Assembly: GCA_902762355.1 (NCBI GenBank)
Contig: CACWNR010000002.1
Location: 62,001 to 126,000, forward strand
Length of the DNA stretch: 64,000 bases
Source of the DNA: an uncultured Bacteroidales bacterium
GTDB taxonomy: Bacteria > Bacteroidota > Bacteroidia > Bacteroidales > Paludibacteraceae
Reading direction: 5' to 3'
The stretch's first letter is position 1. Each line of letters opens with the position of its first letter. Both the position numbers and the translations under genes were made by a program. The notes under the pieces are model-generated. The model was not told where the DNA came from and made no database searches. It saw only the letters and a list, made by a program, of their open reading frames with translations. Below, piece by piece: positions 13,001-19,796 of this stretch.

Positions 13001-15937
13001 ATGACAGGTAGGCATCAGCTCTACCATCACATCATCCAGATACAGATACGCATCGCCAGTACCATAGTTACTCGTACCCGAGAAATAGATAATCGCCGTC
13101 GAACCTGTATAAGGAGCCAGACTGATCTCATAATACGTCCAGTTGGACACACTCGTCAATGCCAAACCATCCGCCAACGAAGTTTTGGTTACTCCATCAT
13201 CGGTAGAGATAAGCACATCGCCTGCACCACCGTACGGGTTCTTCCACCAGAAGGAGAGGGTCGCATCGCGCGACAGATCAATCGAAGGCGTCGCCAAAAG
13301 ATTGGTATTTCCGCTACTATTCACATAGGAGTCAAAACGCACACAGGCTCCTTCATGACCGGAAGAAGCGTAGCTCCACTTATAACTCTCCGTGGTAGTC
13401 GTACCCTCGGAGTTATCCCAGCATACAGGTATACCGCTGGTGATTGAATTGAAGTTCTGAGAGAACGCCTGTTTGGTAATCGATACCACCGAACAAGGCG
13501 TGGTAAAAGATACGTAGTCCGACCATGCCACCGCCTCAGCCTGCTCTTCGCAAATAGGATGAACATACGCATAATAGGTAGTGTTTGCAGCCAAACCGGT
13601 TATCTGCACGGTATCGTTGGTCACCGTATCGCGGAAAGCGATGACATTTGTGGTTTGCAGCGTATCCGGATTCAGACGCTTGGTAGTAACCAATACGTCA
13701 TAAGCGGGAGCACCGTTGTCCGTGAAGGTGAGTTCCGAATAAGCAGTACCCGGCGTTACCTGTACGCCTTTGACCTTCATACACTGCGGAAGCAGACTCA
13801 GCTCGATATCATCGATACAGCAGGTGGAGACACCGGATGCATACCAACGGATAACCAGATTCCTGGCTTCCGCAGGAACTTCCATCAGATCCGCTGTACG
13901 CTGTACCATTGCGCCCGAGTTGCCGTTATACGTAGCAATCGCTTGGAATGTATTCAGCTCCAGATCGCCATCGGTGATATAACCTAAGGTCAACGTACCA
14001 CTGTTCGCATCGCTCTGCATCCAGAAGGAGACACGCAGGGTTTTGAGTTCGTTCGTAAAGCCCGGTAATACGGCATAGCAGTTACCCTTACCATAGAAGG
14101 TGAGCGATTTCATACCGCTGTGGCGGTACCATTTTCTATTCTGAATCTTCGTTCCTACCGAGTCAATGACGTGCGGCAGCACGGCGTCATCCGCATATAC
14201 CTGCCAGCAATCCGGAGACACACCGTCCGTAGCACTGAATATCTTACCTTCGTACGACTCGAAGCCCTCTACAAACGGATTCTCCTCCGTGATCGTAGTG
14301 GACGGACACGGGGTCTTGAGTTGAGCCGTCAGCGAATCGCCTTCCTCACAATCCTGGCGTACCTTTACATAATAGGTAGCGCTGGTCTCCAAGCCGTTGA
14401 ATACATGCGACGATCCGGAGACAGTCTGCTGCTGCAGCACATTAGAGAAGTCCGCTACATCGGACAAGGTAACCACCGAAGCGGTCGAACCCACTTTGCT
14501 CCAAGCCAGACTGATACTATTCGATGTAACCGTCGGTTTCAATCCATAGATACCCAAGCATAAACCATCGCTCTCAACGACGCGTACCTCAGTCATATGG
14601 AAATATGAGGTAGTTGCCTGCGCATCCGCCACAAAGGCCAAACGGATAGAACCGGACTCAATGAAATCATCCAACAGGATATTGTATTGCGCACCGGTAT
14701 TTTTGAACTCTTTCCCCTCTATCGTACGAAGCAGTATCCACGACTCGCCTTCGTCTGCCGATACATAGACATGGAACTTGGAGGTAGCAGCCGTTGTACT
14801 TGCCGTAGTGGCAGTAGCCGAGTTCGTCAGCGCCAACTTGAATGACAACAGCACACTGGCATTCTCCTCCTCCGGAGCGATAGAGAGCGCCTGGGTAAGC
14901 AACCAAGAGGGCGTACCATTGCTCTGTCCGTAGATATGCGCAGTACCGAAGACTGTCGTATTGGTGGTTGCTTTCCAGTTATAGGAGGAAGTATTGTCGG
15001 TAAGACTGCTTCCCTCTACGGATGCAGCCACAGCTCCTTGCTTCTGCGACCAAGAAGAGGGGACGGATGCCAGACTCGGCGTGTATGGGATGCCGAGCGG
15101 CGTAGTGAATGTAGCGTCTACCCAATTGGTATGACCCGACTCGTTGTCATCGCAATCCGTGCGAACATACACATAATACTGCGTCTCCGGAGTCAAACCG
15201 GATATCACTTTACCTACACCGGTAATCGTACTGTCATGGAAGATAACCGTCTCATCGTCAATCTCCGAGAGGTTGTATATCGCAGAAGGCGATACCACCA
15301 GTTCAAACTGTCTGCCGGCACGAGGTGCCCAGCTGATCAACGCAGCGGTTGCCTCCGACGAGATACCCGTGATCGTAGCGTCCATACACTGCGATTGCGG
15401 ATATACGCGTACCGCATCCAGTACTACGCCGTAACCGCCGGCCTGAGTGGCCTCAAAAGCCAATTGGCAGGTAGCCGTACGACAAGCAGCCGGTAACTCT
15501 ATCGTCTGCAAAGACCAAGCGCCCTGGTAGGTATCATACTTACGTACCATGACCCACGGGTCATGATCCGAGATACGATAATAGATAGCCAGCGTATCGC
15601 AGAAAGTGCTCTGTCTCGGTTGCGCATAGGCAAACGACAGAACCGGCGCTACCATCTGGCTTAAGTCCAGGGACGGCGTCACCAAACGGACACAATAGCC
15701 GAAACTTCCGTCCAGATCACGCAAAGCCACACGGTGGTCTCCGTCATACGCACCGGCCGGATTCGTAGCGAGATCATCCAGGATCCACGCTCCACCGGCT
15801 ACGGTATTCACCACTTCCTGTGACCAATCTTCAGGGATACCCGACTCAAAACTTTCATTCAGCGTATATTGAACCGCTGAAAATCCAGAGACAGCCATAC
15901 ATATAGCTGCCAAGAGAGAGAGTAATCGATGTTTCAT
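4031..15937 (-). CDS. Giant secreted adhesin-like T9SS protein (3968 aa)
   Basis: Signal peptide at residues 1-20. The body holds about fourteen modules, each a jelly-roll/cleaved-adhesin-like domain (typical opening FE...G.P.CW) followed by a fibronectin-III-like domain ending in YYVYVR.(I/D)C(E/D). The ninth module is divergent (opens SLTINDGTSTSEYVP). Near the C-terminus come two CDG/CEGE Cys units, a GCDST unit, and a T9SS sorting domain beginning at APNPV and ending SSLLVH. No catalytic motif is visible, so a surface adhesin or matrix role is inferred from architecture alone. The start is 42 bp after the 15980-19582 gene and has no promoter of the local consensus, suggesting co-transcription with that gene. 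Two modules share a 68-bp perfectly identical DNA stretch. Terminator at 3975-4007. Confidence 0.9.
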   Translation of the reverse strand: MKHRLLSLLAAICMAVSGFSAVQYTLNESFESGIPEDWSQEVVNTVAGGAWILDDLATNPAGAYDGDHRVALRDLDGSFGYCVRLVTPSLDLSQMVAPVLSFAYAQPRQSTFCDTLAIYYRISDHDPWVMVRKYDTYQGAWSLQTIELPAACRTATCQLAFEATQAGGYGVVLDAVRVYPQSQCMDATITGISSEATAALISWAPRAGRQFELVVSPSAIYNLSEIDDETVIFHDSTITGVGKVISGLTPETQYYVYVRTDCDDNESGHTNWVDATFTTPLGIPYTPSLASVPSSWSQKQGAVAASVEGSSLTDNTSSYNWKATTNTTVFGTAHIYGQSNGTPSWLLTQALSIAPEEENASVLLSFKLALTNSATATTASTTAATSKFHVYVSADEGESWILLRTIEGKEFKNTGAQYNILLDDFIESGSIRLAFVADAQATTSYFHMTEVRVVESDGLCLGIYGLKPTVTSNSISLAWSKVGSTASVVTLSDVADFSNVLQQQTVSGSSHVFNGLETSATYYVKVRQDCEEGDSLTAQLKTPCPSTTITEENPFVEGFESYEGKIFSATDGVSPDCWQVYADDAVLPHVIDSVGTKIQNRKWYRHSGMKSLTFYGKGNCYAVLPGFTNELKTLRVSFWMQSDANSGTLTLGYITDGDLELNTFQAIATYNGNSGAMVQRTADLMEVPAEARNLVIRWYASGVSTCCIDDIELSLLPQCMKVKGVQVTPGTAYSELTFTDNGAPAYDVLVTTKRLNPDTLQTTNVIAFRDTVTNDTVQITGLAANTTYYAYVHPICEEQAEAVAWSDYVSFTTPCSVVSITKQAFSQNFNSITSGIPVCWDNSEGTTTTESYKWSYASSGHEGACVRFDSYVNSSGNTNLLATPSIDLSRDATLSFWWKNPYGGAGDVLISTDDGVTKTSLADGLALTSVSNWTYYEISLAPYTGSTAIIYFSGTSNYGTGDAYLYLDDVMVELMPTCHKMGALSLMASTAKSATLRYDPTNAPQYQVVVSTTSINPATADLSLENIVYNAVVTTSQPVITGLDGNSRYYAYVRGMCEDEDYGLWSSEFTFKTLCTAIPVENFGTETFTDPNSVDCWTFGFTTQGTQTTGAYAKRNTETSYGAYIKLSKEQVAYTKNALGVDTAYSDGAYAISPQLGLEDIREYQVTFDAATISQASDNYKRLNVGVTVDPNDRSAIQILKTIDLDYAADSMAIKSYSVSFAAAEEDYLGREIRYVIFQLKESSKHDSTNFVLIDNVSIEPVASCAQVVESRVDSIQVYGAGISWEAIASSEEYQVMLSTVNSRRPDTIATPILLDIVDTNHMIFSDLESNTQYFAYVRAICGEGDTAKWSNAVRFRTAIAIPWDEPFEAASLSNGWQSLYNKFTGDSINTSSLGRPAGDYKWSIITTGVPSDMTAPAAYGYLDDYEYGYIWLISPTVDLTGHEGEYVEMSFDAERSSSTASDAKFYVIVSEDGGLSWKKSNATTWEENGDYEFNAIPTTKTSYSIGLTKYIGKKIAIAFYMESPYGYSHIQHGLFVDNISVHTYDAICRGVQKVSVAPTASTATVKWEIEGTPTKADLEISNVATFATRLDSVSVEDAYEYTFENLEPNTTYYVRIKQSDCEDAEWKTLSFTTECLPLTQLPWSEDFESYESGDFSSDCWLNKHLEGNGTQLFKVYTSTNGDNSTHQLQLPDMRSGTKTLLGLPRFTLDEAAYQFVIDVYRNTSSYPKEGLRIFASLAADLDSTAVELAFISRNYNTADTTGVNIIPAEGASGWYTYKLDIPLEGDVRIFVQGESAYGSSTYMDNFGIRHAPVCPDVFGLAISDIHADSALVTIKDLDASGYHFVLATNAIDLNDLSVEDAAYILVNDSVYGDTVLQLAGLQVATTYYVYARTLCEDEKVGAWSAPKTFTSACGLISVIADQPWREGFENLPTGSSSSAAPMCWDLLNANQGSGSASIYVNTSSSYVHSGSKSLWFSINSSADDAFAILPEIDALNTLQIEFYYKHESTGSSGELFLGYMTDITDATSFVQIAGFTRSTSWEKAEAVLSAIPDSVIGTARLAFKYAKNSSSSSYYMGIDDIKVGIIPACLPVSDLAAQLTLGDGTVASLTWASDSVAGWRVQYATAANFANAIETTVTDTTFIALSGLTPETEYYARVKAICEDGVESEWCDAISFLPTDALSLTINDGTSTSEYVPVYGYWTDHLTVSQFVIPAADLAALQGTYLNQLTFYATEDNVSWGNAQFEVYMAGVPSTSIAALADWSVLSLVKAAGSLSIVNNQMVVLLDEPYQYDGGNLLIGFQQTTTGTYSYSHWYGQTVTDASYAGYDQSVSQRNFLPKMRIEYITSEGPLCSRPASLKVDAITSTSARLSYDKKEAPECEILMTSKALNPDTLTVDTFVVFRDTVSNDTIEFNGLLPQTPYYIYARALCEDGQASIWAATSFTTACEAVDVLPYEMDFEDETVSSIPSCWTVARSSGSASDYPYVYSSGTYAHGGTKAFAWGTSTSYSTTPATTWASLPPMEEDIKNLEMSFWYRSASSSYDCDSIVVGVMSDPLDTTTFVPVDGFYPTSTTYVQAEVDFSSYAGNGKYITFKRVLVGESYYSSLYYTPFIIDDIAVSKLPDCRLVKRLAASPVNATSATVHFVLTPSPEYDFVVTTEAIDPDTVAKVPDSLIIRYEKISNDTIELTGLTPATGYYVYVRSICEESEADWASTQFTTRCLAEIPYVQNFDDPSDVKPIYTGATISTIPSCWEEGYESTSYLTYIQSNTNTSTYAFSGTSALYLYSTATYGSYIVLPEMDAALDTLQLTFKARAMYQGSSSVTNYATSTYAHSVAIGTMTDPNDFSTFEFLETYVLQEVATTPSSAADAWEDVTIYLQAATGKYITLVTAFSKSNNVWIDDVEVSRAPNCIAPAAIKVSAATTTADVTWISKASAFEVAVGEAGFTLPNEADSIYSVADTTGLHIEGLAQSTSYDLYIRSVCDESESSDWSRVTTFTTGAKVPFVDDFEDRNQWNFINGTYTNAWAWGSAVSNGGSSAMYISNDGGTTNEYSSSLAAVYATKTFDFGEEGGYVFQYDWRAYGESTYDYLRVALAPADTKLTAGSYAVSGLSSSSLPTGWQALDGGSKLNLSSTWQTIQSDEISLKAGQYMVVFAWINDGSTLTNPPAAIDNFSIDKVQCSAPLISEITDVTDSSAVVRWDTLAPAYEIALIRGLDTVYRSVTGCDTLLLENLNSSTSYVIRMRAICDEETTSNWSAPYGFATTCAVLVVDETGWSENFDALTEGIPGCWDNSEGTTTTESYKWSYASSGHDGACVQFNSYSNSSGNTNYLATPELLLTKDMQLTFWWKNAAGGAGEVLISTDGGTTKTSLLNNPTNVTEWTEYELDLSDYTGSTVIIYFKGTSNYGYGDAYLNLDDVSIAPLPDCRAVKNLELSNITAEGVTLNFSFADGQLHDAQVAISRESAFDPQTAMVLDTISDSTYTFQVALQDKVTYYVYVRQDCGEEEVSAWKSISFVTPYVLRYDAEFTSTTLPDEWSRYSGKLNDVLAGTAALNTATSGWSLVSANTAIDDYHFKGNIYGTSFAYWVVSPLVSLAAPEDKAVMLHFDAAYNKYNNVDTDPAVGEDDRFVVLVSTNNGASWQIVKEWNNDGTGDYVLSEVPKEGKTYHVVLNDFIGQTVRVAFYGESTVSNADNDFHFGHISMNYSIEETYQSVICDGNDYVGADEGNTFYITPEEYHVGDNVYNKYIPAVNNRADSLITLYLTVMGTETFEDSVVLCEGEHFSQVIHGGTFDFDAYVGMQDQARFVTSEYGCRDVVKLKVTVIPSIEAHVYDSVARGETYMWHGKGYISATTATFDTVSLVTGCDSTAVLHLSVYDAPEEAIHSVYAQSLLIAPNPVKAGEPIRVLTDFAAEELAEARIEIVSSTGAIVYVQQGADAPCTLPGIPVSGMYIVRITVRDKIYISSLLVH
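6003..6070. repeat. 68-bp internal direct repeat, copy 1
   Basis: Identical base for base to 13353-13420. Both encode the same part of a jelly-roll module (around CWDNSEGTTTTESYKW) in the giant adhesin. Confidence 0.9.
13353..13420. repeat. 68-bp internal direct repeat, copy 2
   Basis: Second copy of 6003-6070, 7350 bp away and in frame within the same gene. The surrounding module sequence is similar but no longer identical, so identity is concentrated here. Confidence 0.9.
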
Positions 15938-15979
15938 TCTCTAAAAATTTAGTTACTACTTAAATAAACAAATATCGGG

Positions 15980-18900
15980 TTAACGTACACGCAGACGGAG
16001 CGTCAATACCTCTCCGTTCATACGGACATTCATAATATACACTCCCGGATAAACAGGGGCGGCAAACGAAGACACACCCTTGTTAAAATGGCGGGCAAAC
16101 ACTTTATAACCCATCACGCTGTATACCTCCACGTCGGCCTCCTCCGTCAGCGACAGATCCACCGGCGCACCGGCCATCGGGTCGGCAGGCGATACATACG
16201 CTGCAGGCGCTGCACCGCTCGGAGCGGATGTGTTATGACCCGGGATATACGCACAGGTCGTGAATCGTTCGCCGTCCGCACGCGTCATACGGAGCGAGAA
16301 AGCATCGGACATATCCAGCTTACCCGGTTGCTCCATATACGAGCGGGTAGCGCCTTCCACTTCCACACCGTTCACCAGCCATTGGAAATCGGAGAAGGCA
16401 TACAGCGCATAGGCGGAGCCATCCGGCTTCTTGGCATAGTTAGCACCGGCCAGCGAGATAATCGCGTTATCGTTCCAGCGATGGAAAATAACCGAAGAGT
16501 CATAGGTCAATTGAATGGAGGTATGGAAGGCATTCTGTCCCCATATACAACCGCCGACCACCGTATCGAAGATCAGATCGATAGCATACGAGCCCGGCTC
16601 GGCACTCATCGGCACCGAGATACGAATAGTATCCTCATCCTTCAGACCGGTGAATACCTCATCCGCAAATCCTTGCGCCGTCTTGTCCGCATCGCCGAAC
16701 ACCACGGCACACGAAGCCAGACGGGCTTTGTTGGCCGGAGCACATTTACGATACGGGATATTCAATACCGGCTTGCCGCATTCGCACTGGATCTGGCTCA
16801 GCAGGTCAATACACAGCGTATCGCCACCAACCAGCACGGTATCCATCTGGACGCAACCGTCAGCGTTATAGAACGCAAAGATATATTCGTTCACCGGCAG
16901 TGCCGCCAATATTGAATCCTTCGGCGTATGGGTATCCGTCTTAGGTTTGCCGGCTGCATCCCGATACGACATCGTATAGGAGTCAAATCCGGTACCGGTA
17001 ACGGAGAGATCCACCGATACCTCACCGTTGTCCAAATCGACACGGGCATACGGCAACGGCAGTACCTCGTCATTATGCTTGATCACCGGCTCAATCGGCT
17101 GTGTGACAGTTACATTGTAATATACCACACTATCGCATCCGAGCGAGGTCTTGAGAGAGAAATCGCCCCATTGACCGGATGTTTTCTTCTTGGAATCATA
17201 GACCGTATTGCCCACTTGCAATTTCTCTCCGTAGCAAAGGGTGGTGTCGCCCAGACATACGTTATAGGCATTCCCCACCTTCACTTCATACACCATCGTA
17301 CTATCGCATCCGTTCACGGCGGTGTAGGTCCGGGTATAGATACCGGAGTTGCTTACCCACATGCTCAAATCCTCCAACCATGCTTTTCCGGTCGGTTCAT
17401 TCACCGGACGACAGAGCACTCGATGGATCGTATCCGTATGAATCGCCACATCCGACAGATGCAGCTCTTTGACGAGCGTCGAGTCACAACCGCCAATCAG
17501 CGATGTGCGGAGCGTGATGGTGAAATCACCACCCTGTCCCGGGAGCGTCAGCAACGGACTAAACGAACTGTTCTGCATCGGACCATAGGGCGTACCGTCC
17601 GCCAGCGTACCGGATATCTCCCATACGTTCTCATCGCAGCGAGAAGCATAATCATGAATGGTATCATTACGCTGCAGGATGATGGAGTGACTGCGGTTGT
17701 TGATATCTATCTTATGCTGGCAAAGCTCCACACGTGCATTCCAGGTAAACTCCGGAACCGGCAGACGGGGAACGCAAGCCGAATAGAGATCAAAATGACA
17801 AGCGGCATTCTCTGTCGAAGTCAAGCGGCAACGGTAAGTAGCCGTATCCTGCGGCTCATAAACACGGTTCGTAGCACCGGGGATGGCATTGCCAAATTTG
17901 TCATACCACTGATATTTGAATCCATCCGGCGCAATAAGCGTCATGGATGCCGCTACATCCTTGGCACACGAAGCGGACTCGATTGTTGCTTTCGCACAGT
18001 CAAGCGTGAAGTACGCATAACCATAGTGACCACCCCAGAAGCAGTCGAAGGTAGTAAGACGGACACGGATAACCTGACCATCCTGTACACCCAGCTCACG
18101 CAGGTTAAGACCTACCGTCGTCCAAGGTTTGTACAATACCGGCTCATGCCAATAATCGTCTTCCGGCGTATAAGAACCCCATTCGTCACGATCCACATAG
18201 GTGGCCACGAAATTACGAGTACCGCACGTCGGCTCAATCAGATTGTTATTCTCATCCAATATCTCCAGAAGGAATCGAGGCGAGTCATCCCCGTGTCCGT
18301 CCGGATCCTGAAGCACAACGGCATACTGCATCAGCAATACGGCATTGGAGCTATCCACCACATACTCATAGGTGATGGACTCAGCGCCATAGTTTTCCTC
18401 CCAGTTTCCAAGACGAACGGATGCGTATCCGCCCTTCGGAATCAAAGGAAGCACATTTCCGGTACGCGGGTCGGTAGCCGTCTTATCCCAGTTCACCGTA
18501 TGACGGGAGAGAATCGACTCGGAACCATAATCCACTATGCCGGTATTATCATACGCATGATAACTCGTCTCGGGATAGGAAGCACTGTAACCCACGTTCG
18601 TATTTCCATAGGTACAAGTAACGGTAGAGGCTGCCAAGTCCGTAAAGTTCACACAGTGACGCTCCGGACAGAAAACCACGAGTTCCGGACCATACATCCA
18701 GGCACTCGTATCCGGGGTACAGATACCGCGTACACGGATCTCCAGGTTACCCTCATCCAGATTGGTGATATAGGCAGAAACCTTGGTATAATCAGTCGGA
18801 TCAACCATAAAACGCGTCTCCGAGATCCAAGTAGAGGTACCGACCATGCGGTAGTTCACCTCATAGGCCTGCGAATTACCGGTCCATTTCACCAGCGCGG

Positions 18901-19582
18901 AATCACAGCTGATCACAGAAGCGGATACATCGGATGGACGGCGGCAACGGGTGTTCGTAATCACAATATTATCCACACAAGCACCAATCGTGCAAGCGGA
19001 CTTGTCGCGATTCTTGTTCTCCCATGCGAAGACCAGACGGGTAGGCGTCACGCCATCCGAAGTGAACGTATACGACGCATTCATCCATGAATCCGATCCG
19101 TACAAGTTGGTATAATAGGTCATTCGCGACGCTACCGGGTTCTTAATCGTATTCGGTATCGTACCCGTCGTATTGGCCTCCAGCGTACAGCCGCTGAAAT
19201 CGCCTGCACCCACGTACAAAGAGGAGGACGGGCCACCGATACAGAACCAGTCAAAGGTCAGGATACACTGACCTGCCGGCAAAATCATGTCGCGATACGC
19301 ATACTGCACAGCGGGCACAGAGTCAAACATCGCATCCTGACCGTTGTTGGAGATATACAGGGACTGACGTCCTGCCGAGTGTACGGAGTTACCTACCACC
19401 CACTGATCCAACAACTGCGAAGCGCTCGCACCCGGGTTCAGAACCCATTGCCCCAACTCCGCGGTTTCGTTCGCTTCAAAGTTCATTTGATACGGCAAAG
19501 ATACATTCTGCGCTGCGGCCAACTGAGCGGCAGCAAAGCCCATTGCCAAAACTGTTACCAAATTGAGTATATACTTTCGCAT
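15980..19582 (-). CDS. Secreted multidomain T9SS cargo protein (1200 aa)
   Basis: Signal peptide MRKYIL... with cleavage near residue 24 (AAAQ). Order: jelly-roll/MAM-like domain (about 25-210), fibronectin-III-like domain (about 215-305, starting CRRPSDV), a CVNFTDL domain (about 310-530, including the run YGYAYFTLDC), Ig/PKD-like and GCDST units, and a C-terminal T9SS sorting domain opening SPADPMAG and ending LRLRVR. It is a paralogue of the 709-3840 protein: the central domain shares the VRLG, YAVV, NFVA, W..P and AYFTL.C landmarks in the same order. It has its own promoter (19662-19692) and is followed after 42 bp by the giant adhesin gene, with which it probably forms a two-gene transcript. 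Ligand unknown. Confidence 0.88.
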   Translation of the reverse strand: MRKYILNLVTVLAMGFAAAQLAAAQNVSLPYQMNFEANETAELGQWVLNPGASASQLLDQWVVGNSVHSAGRQSLYISNNGQDAMFDSVPAVQYAYRDMILPAGQCILTFDWFCIGGPSSSLYVGAGDFSGCTLEANTTGTIPNTIKNPVASRMTYYTNLYGSDSWMNASYTFTSDGVTPTRLVFAWENKNRDKSACTIGACVDNIVITNTRCRRPSDVSASVISCDSALVKWTGNSQAYEVNYRMVGTSTWISETRFMVDPTDYTKVSAYITNLDEGNLEIRVRGICTPDTSAWMYGPELVVFCPERHCVNFTDLAASTVTCTYGNTNVGYSASYPETSYHAYDNTGIVDYGSESILSRHTVNWDKTATDPRTGNVLPLIPKGGYASVRLGNWEENYGAESITYEYVVDSSNAVLLMQYAVVLQDPDGHGDDSPRFLLEILDENNNLIEPTCGTRNFVATYVDRDEWGSYTPEDDYWHEPVLYKPWTTVGLNLRELGVQDGQVIRVRLTTFDCFWGGHYGYAYFTLDCAKATIESASCAKDVAASMTLIAPDGFKYQWYDKFGNAIPGATNRVYEPQDTATYRCRLTSTENAACHFDLYSACVPRLPVPEFTWNARVELCQHKIDINNRSHSIILQRNDTIHDYASRCDENVWEISGTLADGTPYGPMQNSSFSPLLTLPGQGGDFTITLRTSLIGGCDSTLVKELHLSDVAIHTDTIHRVLCRPVNEPTGKAWLEDLSMWVSNSGIYTRTYTAVNGCDSTMVYEVKVGNAYNVCLGDTTLCYGEKLQVGNTVYDSKKKTSGQWGDFSLKTSLGCDSVVYYNVTVTQPIEPVIKHNDEVLPLPYARVDLDNGEVSVDLSVTGTGFDSYTMSYRDAAGKPKTDTHTPKDSILAALPVNEYIFAFYNADGCVQMDTVLVGGDTLCIDLLSQIQCECGKPVLNIPYRKCAPANKARLASCAVVFGDADKTAQGFADEVFTGLKDEDTIRISVPMSAEPGSYAIDLIFDTVVGGCIWGQNAFHTSIQLTYDSSVIFHRWNDNAIISLAGANYAKKPDGSAYALYAFSDFQWLVNGVEVEGATRSYMEQPGKLDMSDAFSLRMTRADGERFTTCAYIPGHNTSAPSGAAPAAYVSPADPMAGAPVDLSLTEEADVEVYSVMGYKVFARHFNKGVSSFAAPVYPGVYIMNVRMNGEVLTLRLRVR

Positions 19583-19661
19583 ATTGTGATGTGTTATATA
19601 TTCACTATAAAATTATATCCTGTTTCTGTCTTTGCGCACATAAAAAGACAAGAATTGGCTG

Positions 19662-19692
19662 CAAAATTACAAAAAACTATTCAATTGTGCAA
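19662..19692 (-). promoter_or_regulatory. Promoter for the 15980-19582 / giant adhesin transcript
   Basis: Minus-strand TTG (19690-19692), 20 nt, TAATTTTG (19662-19669). Leader about 75-80 nt. Confidence 0.75.
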
Positions 19693-19749
19693 CAATTTGC
19701 TAAAAAAAGTCCATTATTTGTGTATTTTGTAAAGTAGAGTTTACACACA

Positions 19750-19777
19750 AAAAAGCGGCCCCTGAGGACCGCTTTTT
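19750..19777 (-). terminator. Terminator of the 2509-aa protein gene
   Basis: Stem AAAAGCGG/CCGCTTTT (19751-19758 with 19769-19776), extended inward past one mismatch, with T runs on both sides; 20 bp after the stop codon. Confidence 0.8.
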
Positions 19778-19796
19778 CTATAAACAGGGAGGTAGA

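Noticed and set aside
4727-15496. Many plus-strand frames of 100-400 codons opposite the giant adhesin gene
   Set aside because: All are complements of the repeated modules, repeat the same odd composition and have no promoter or domain.
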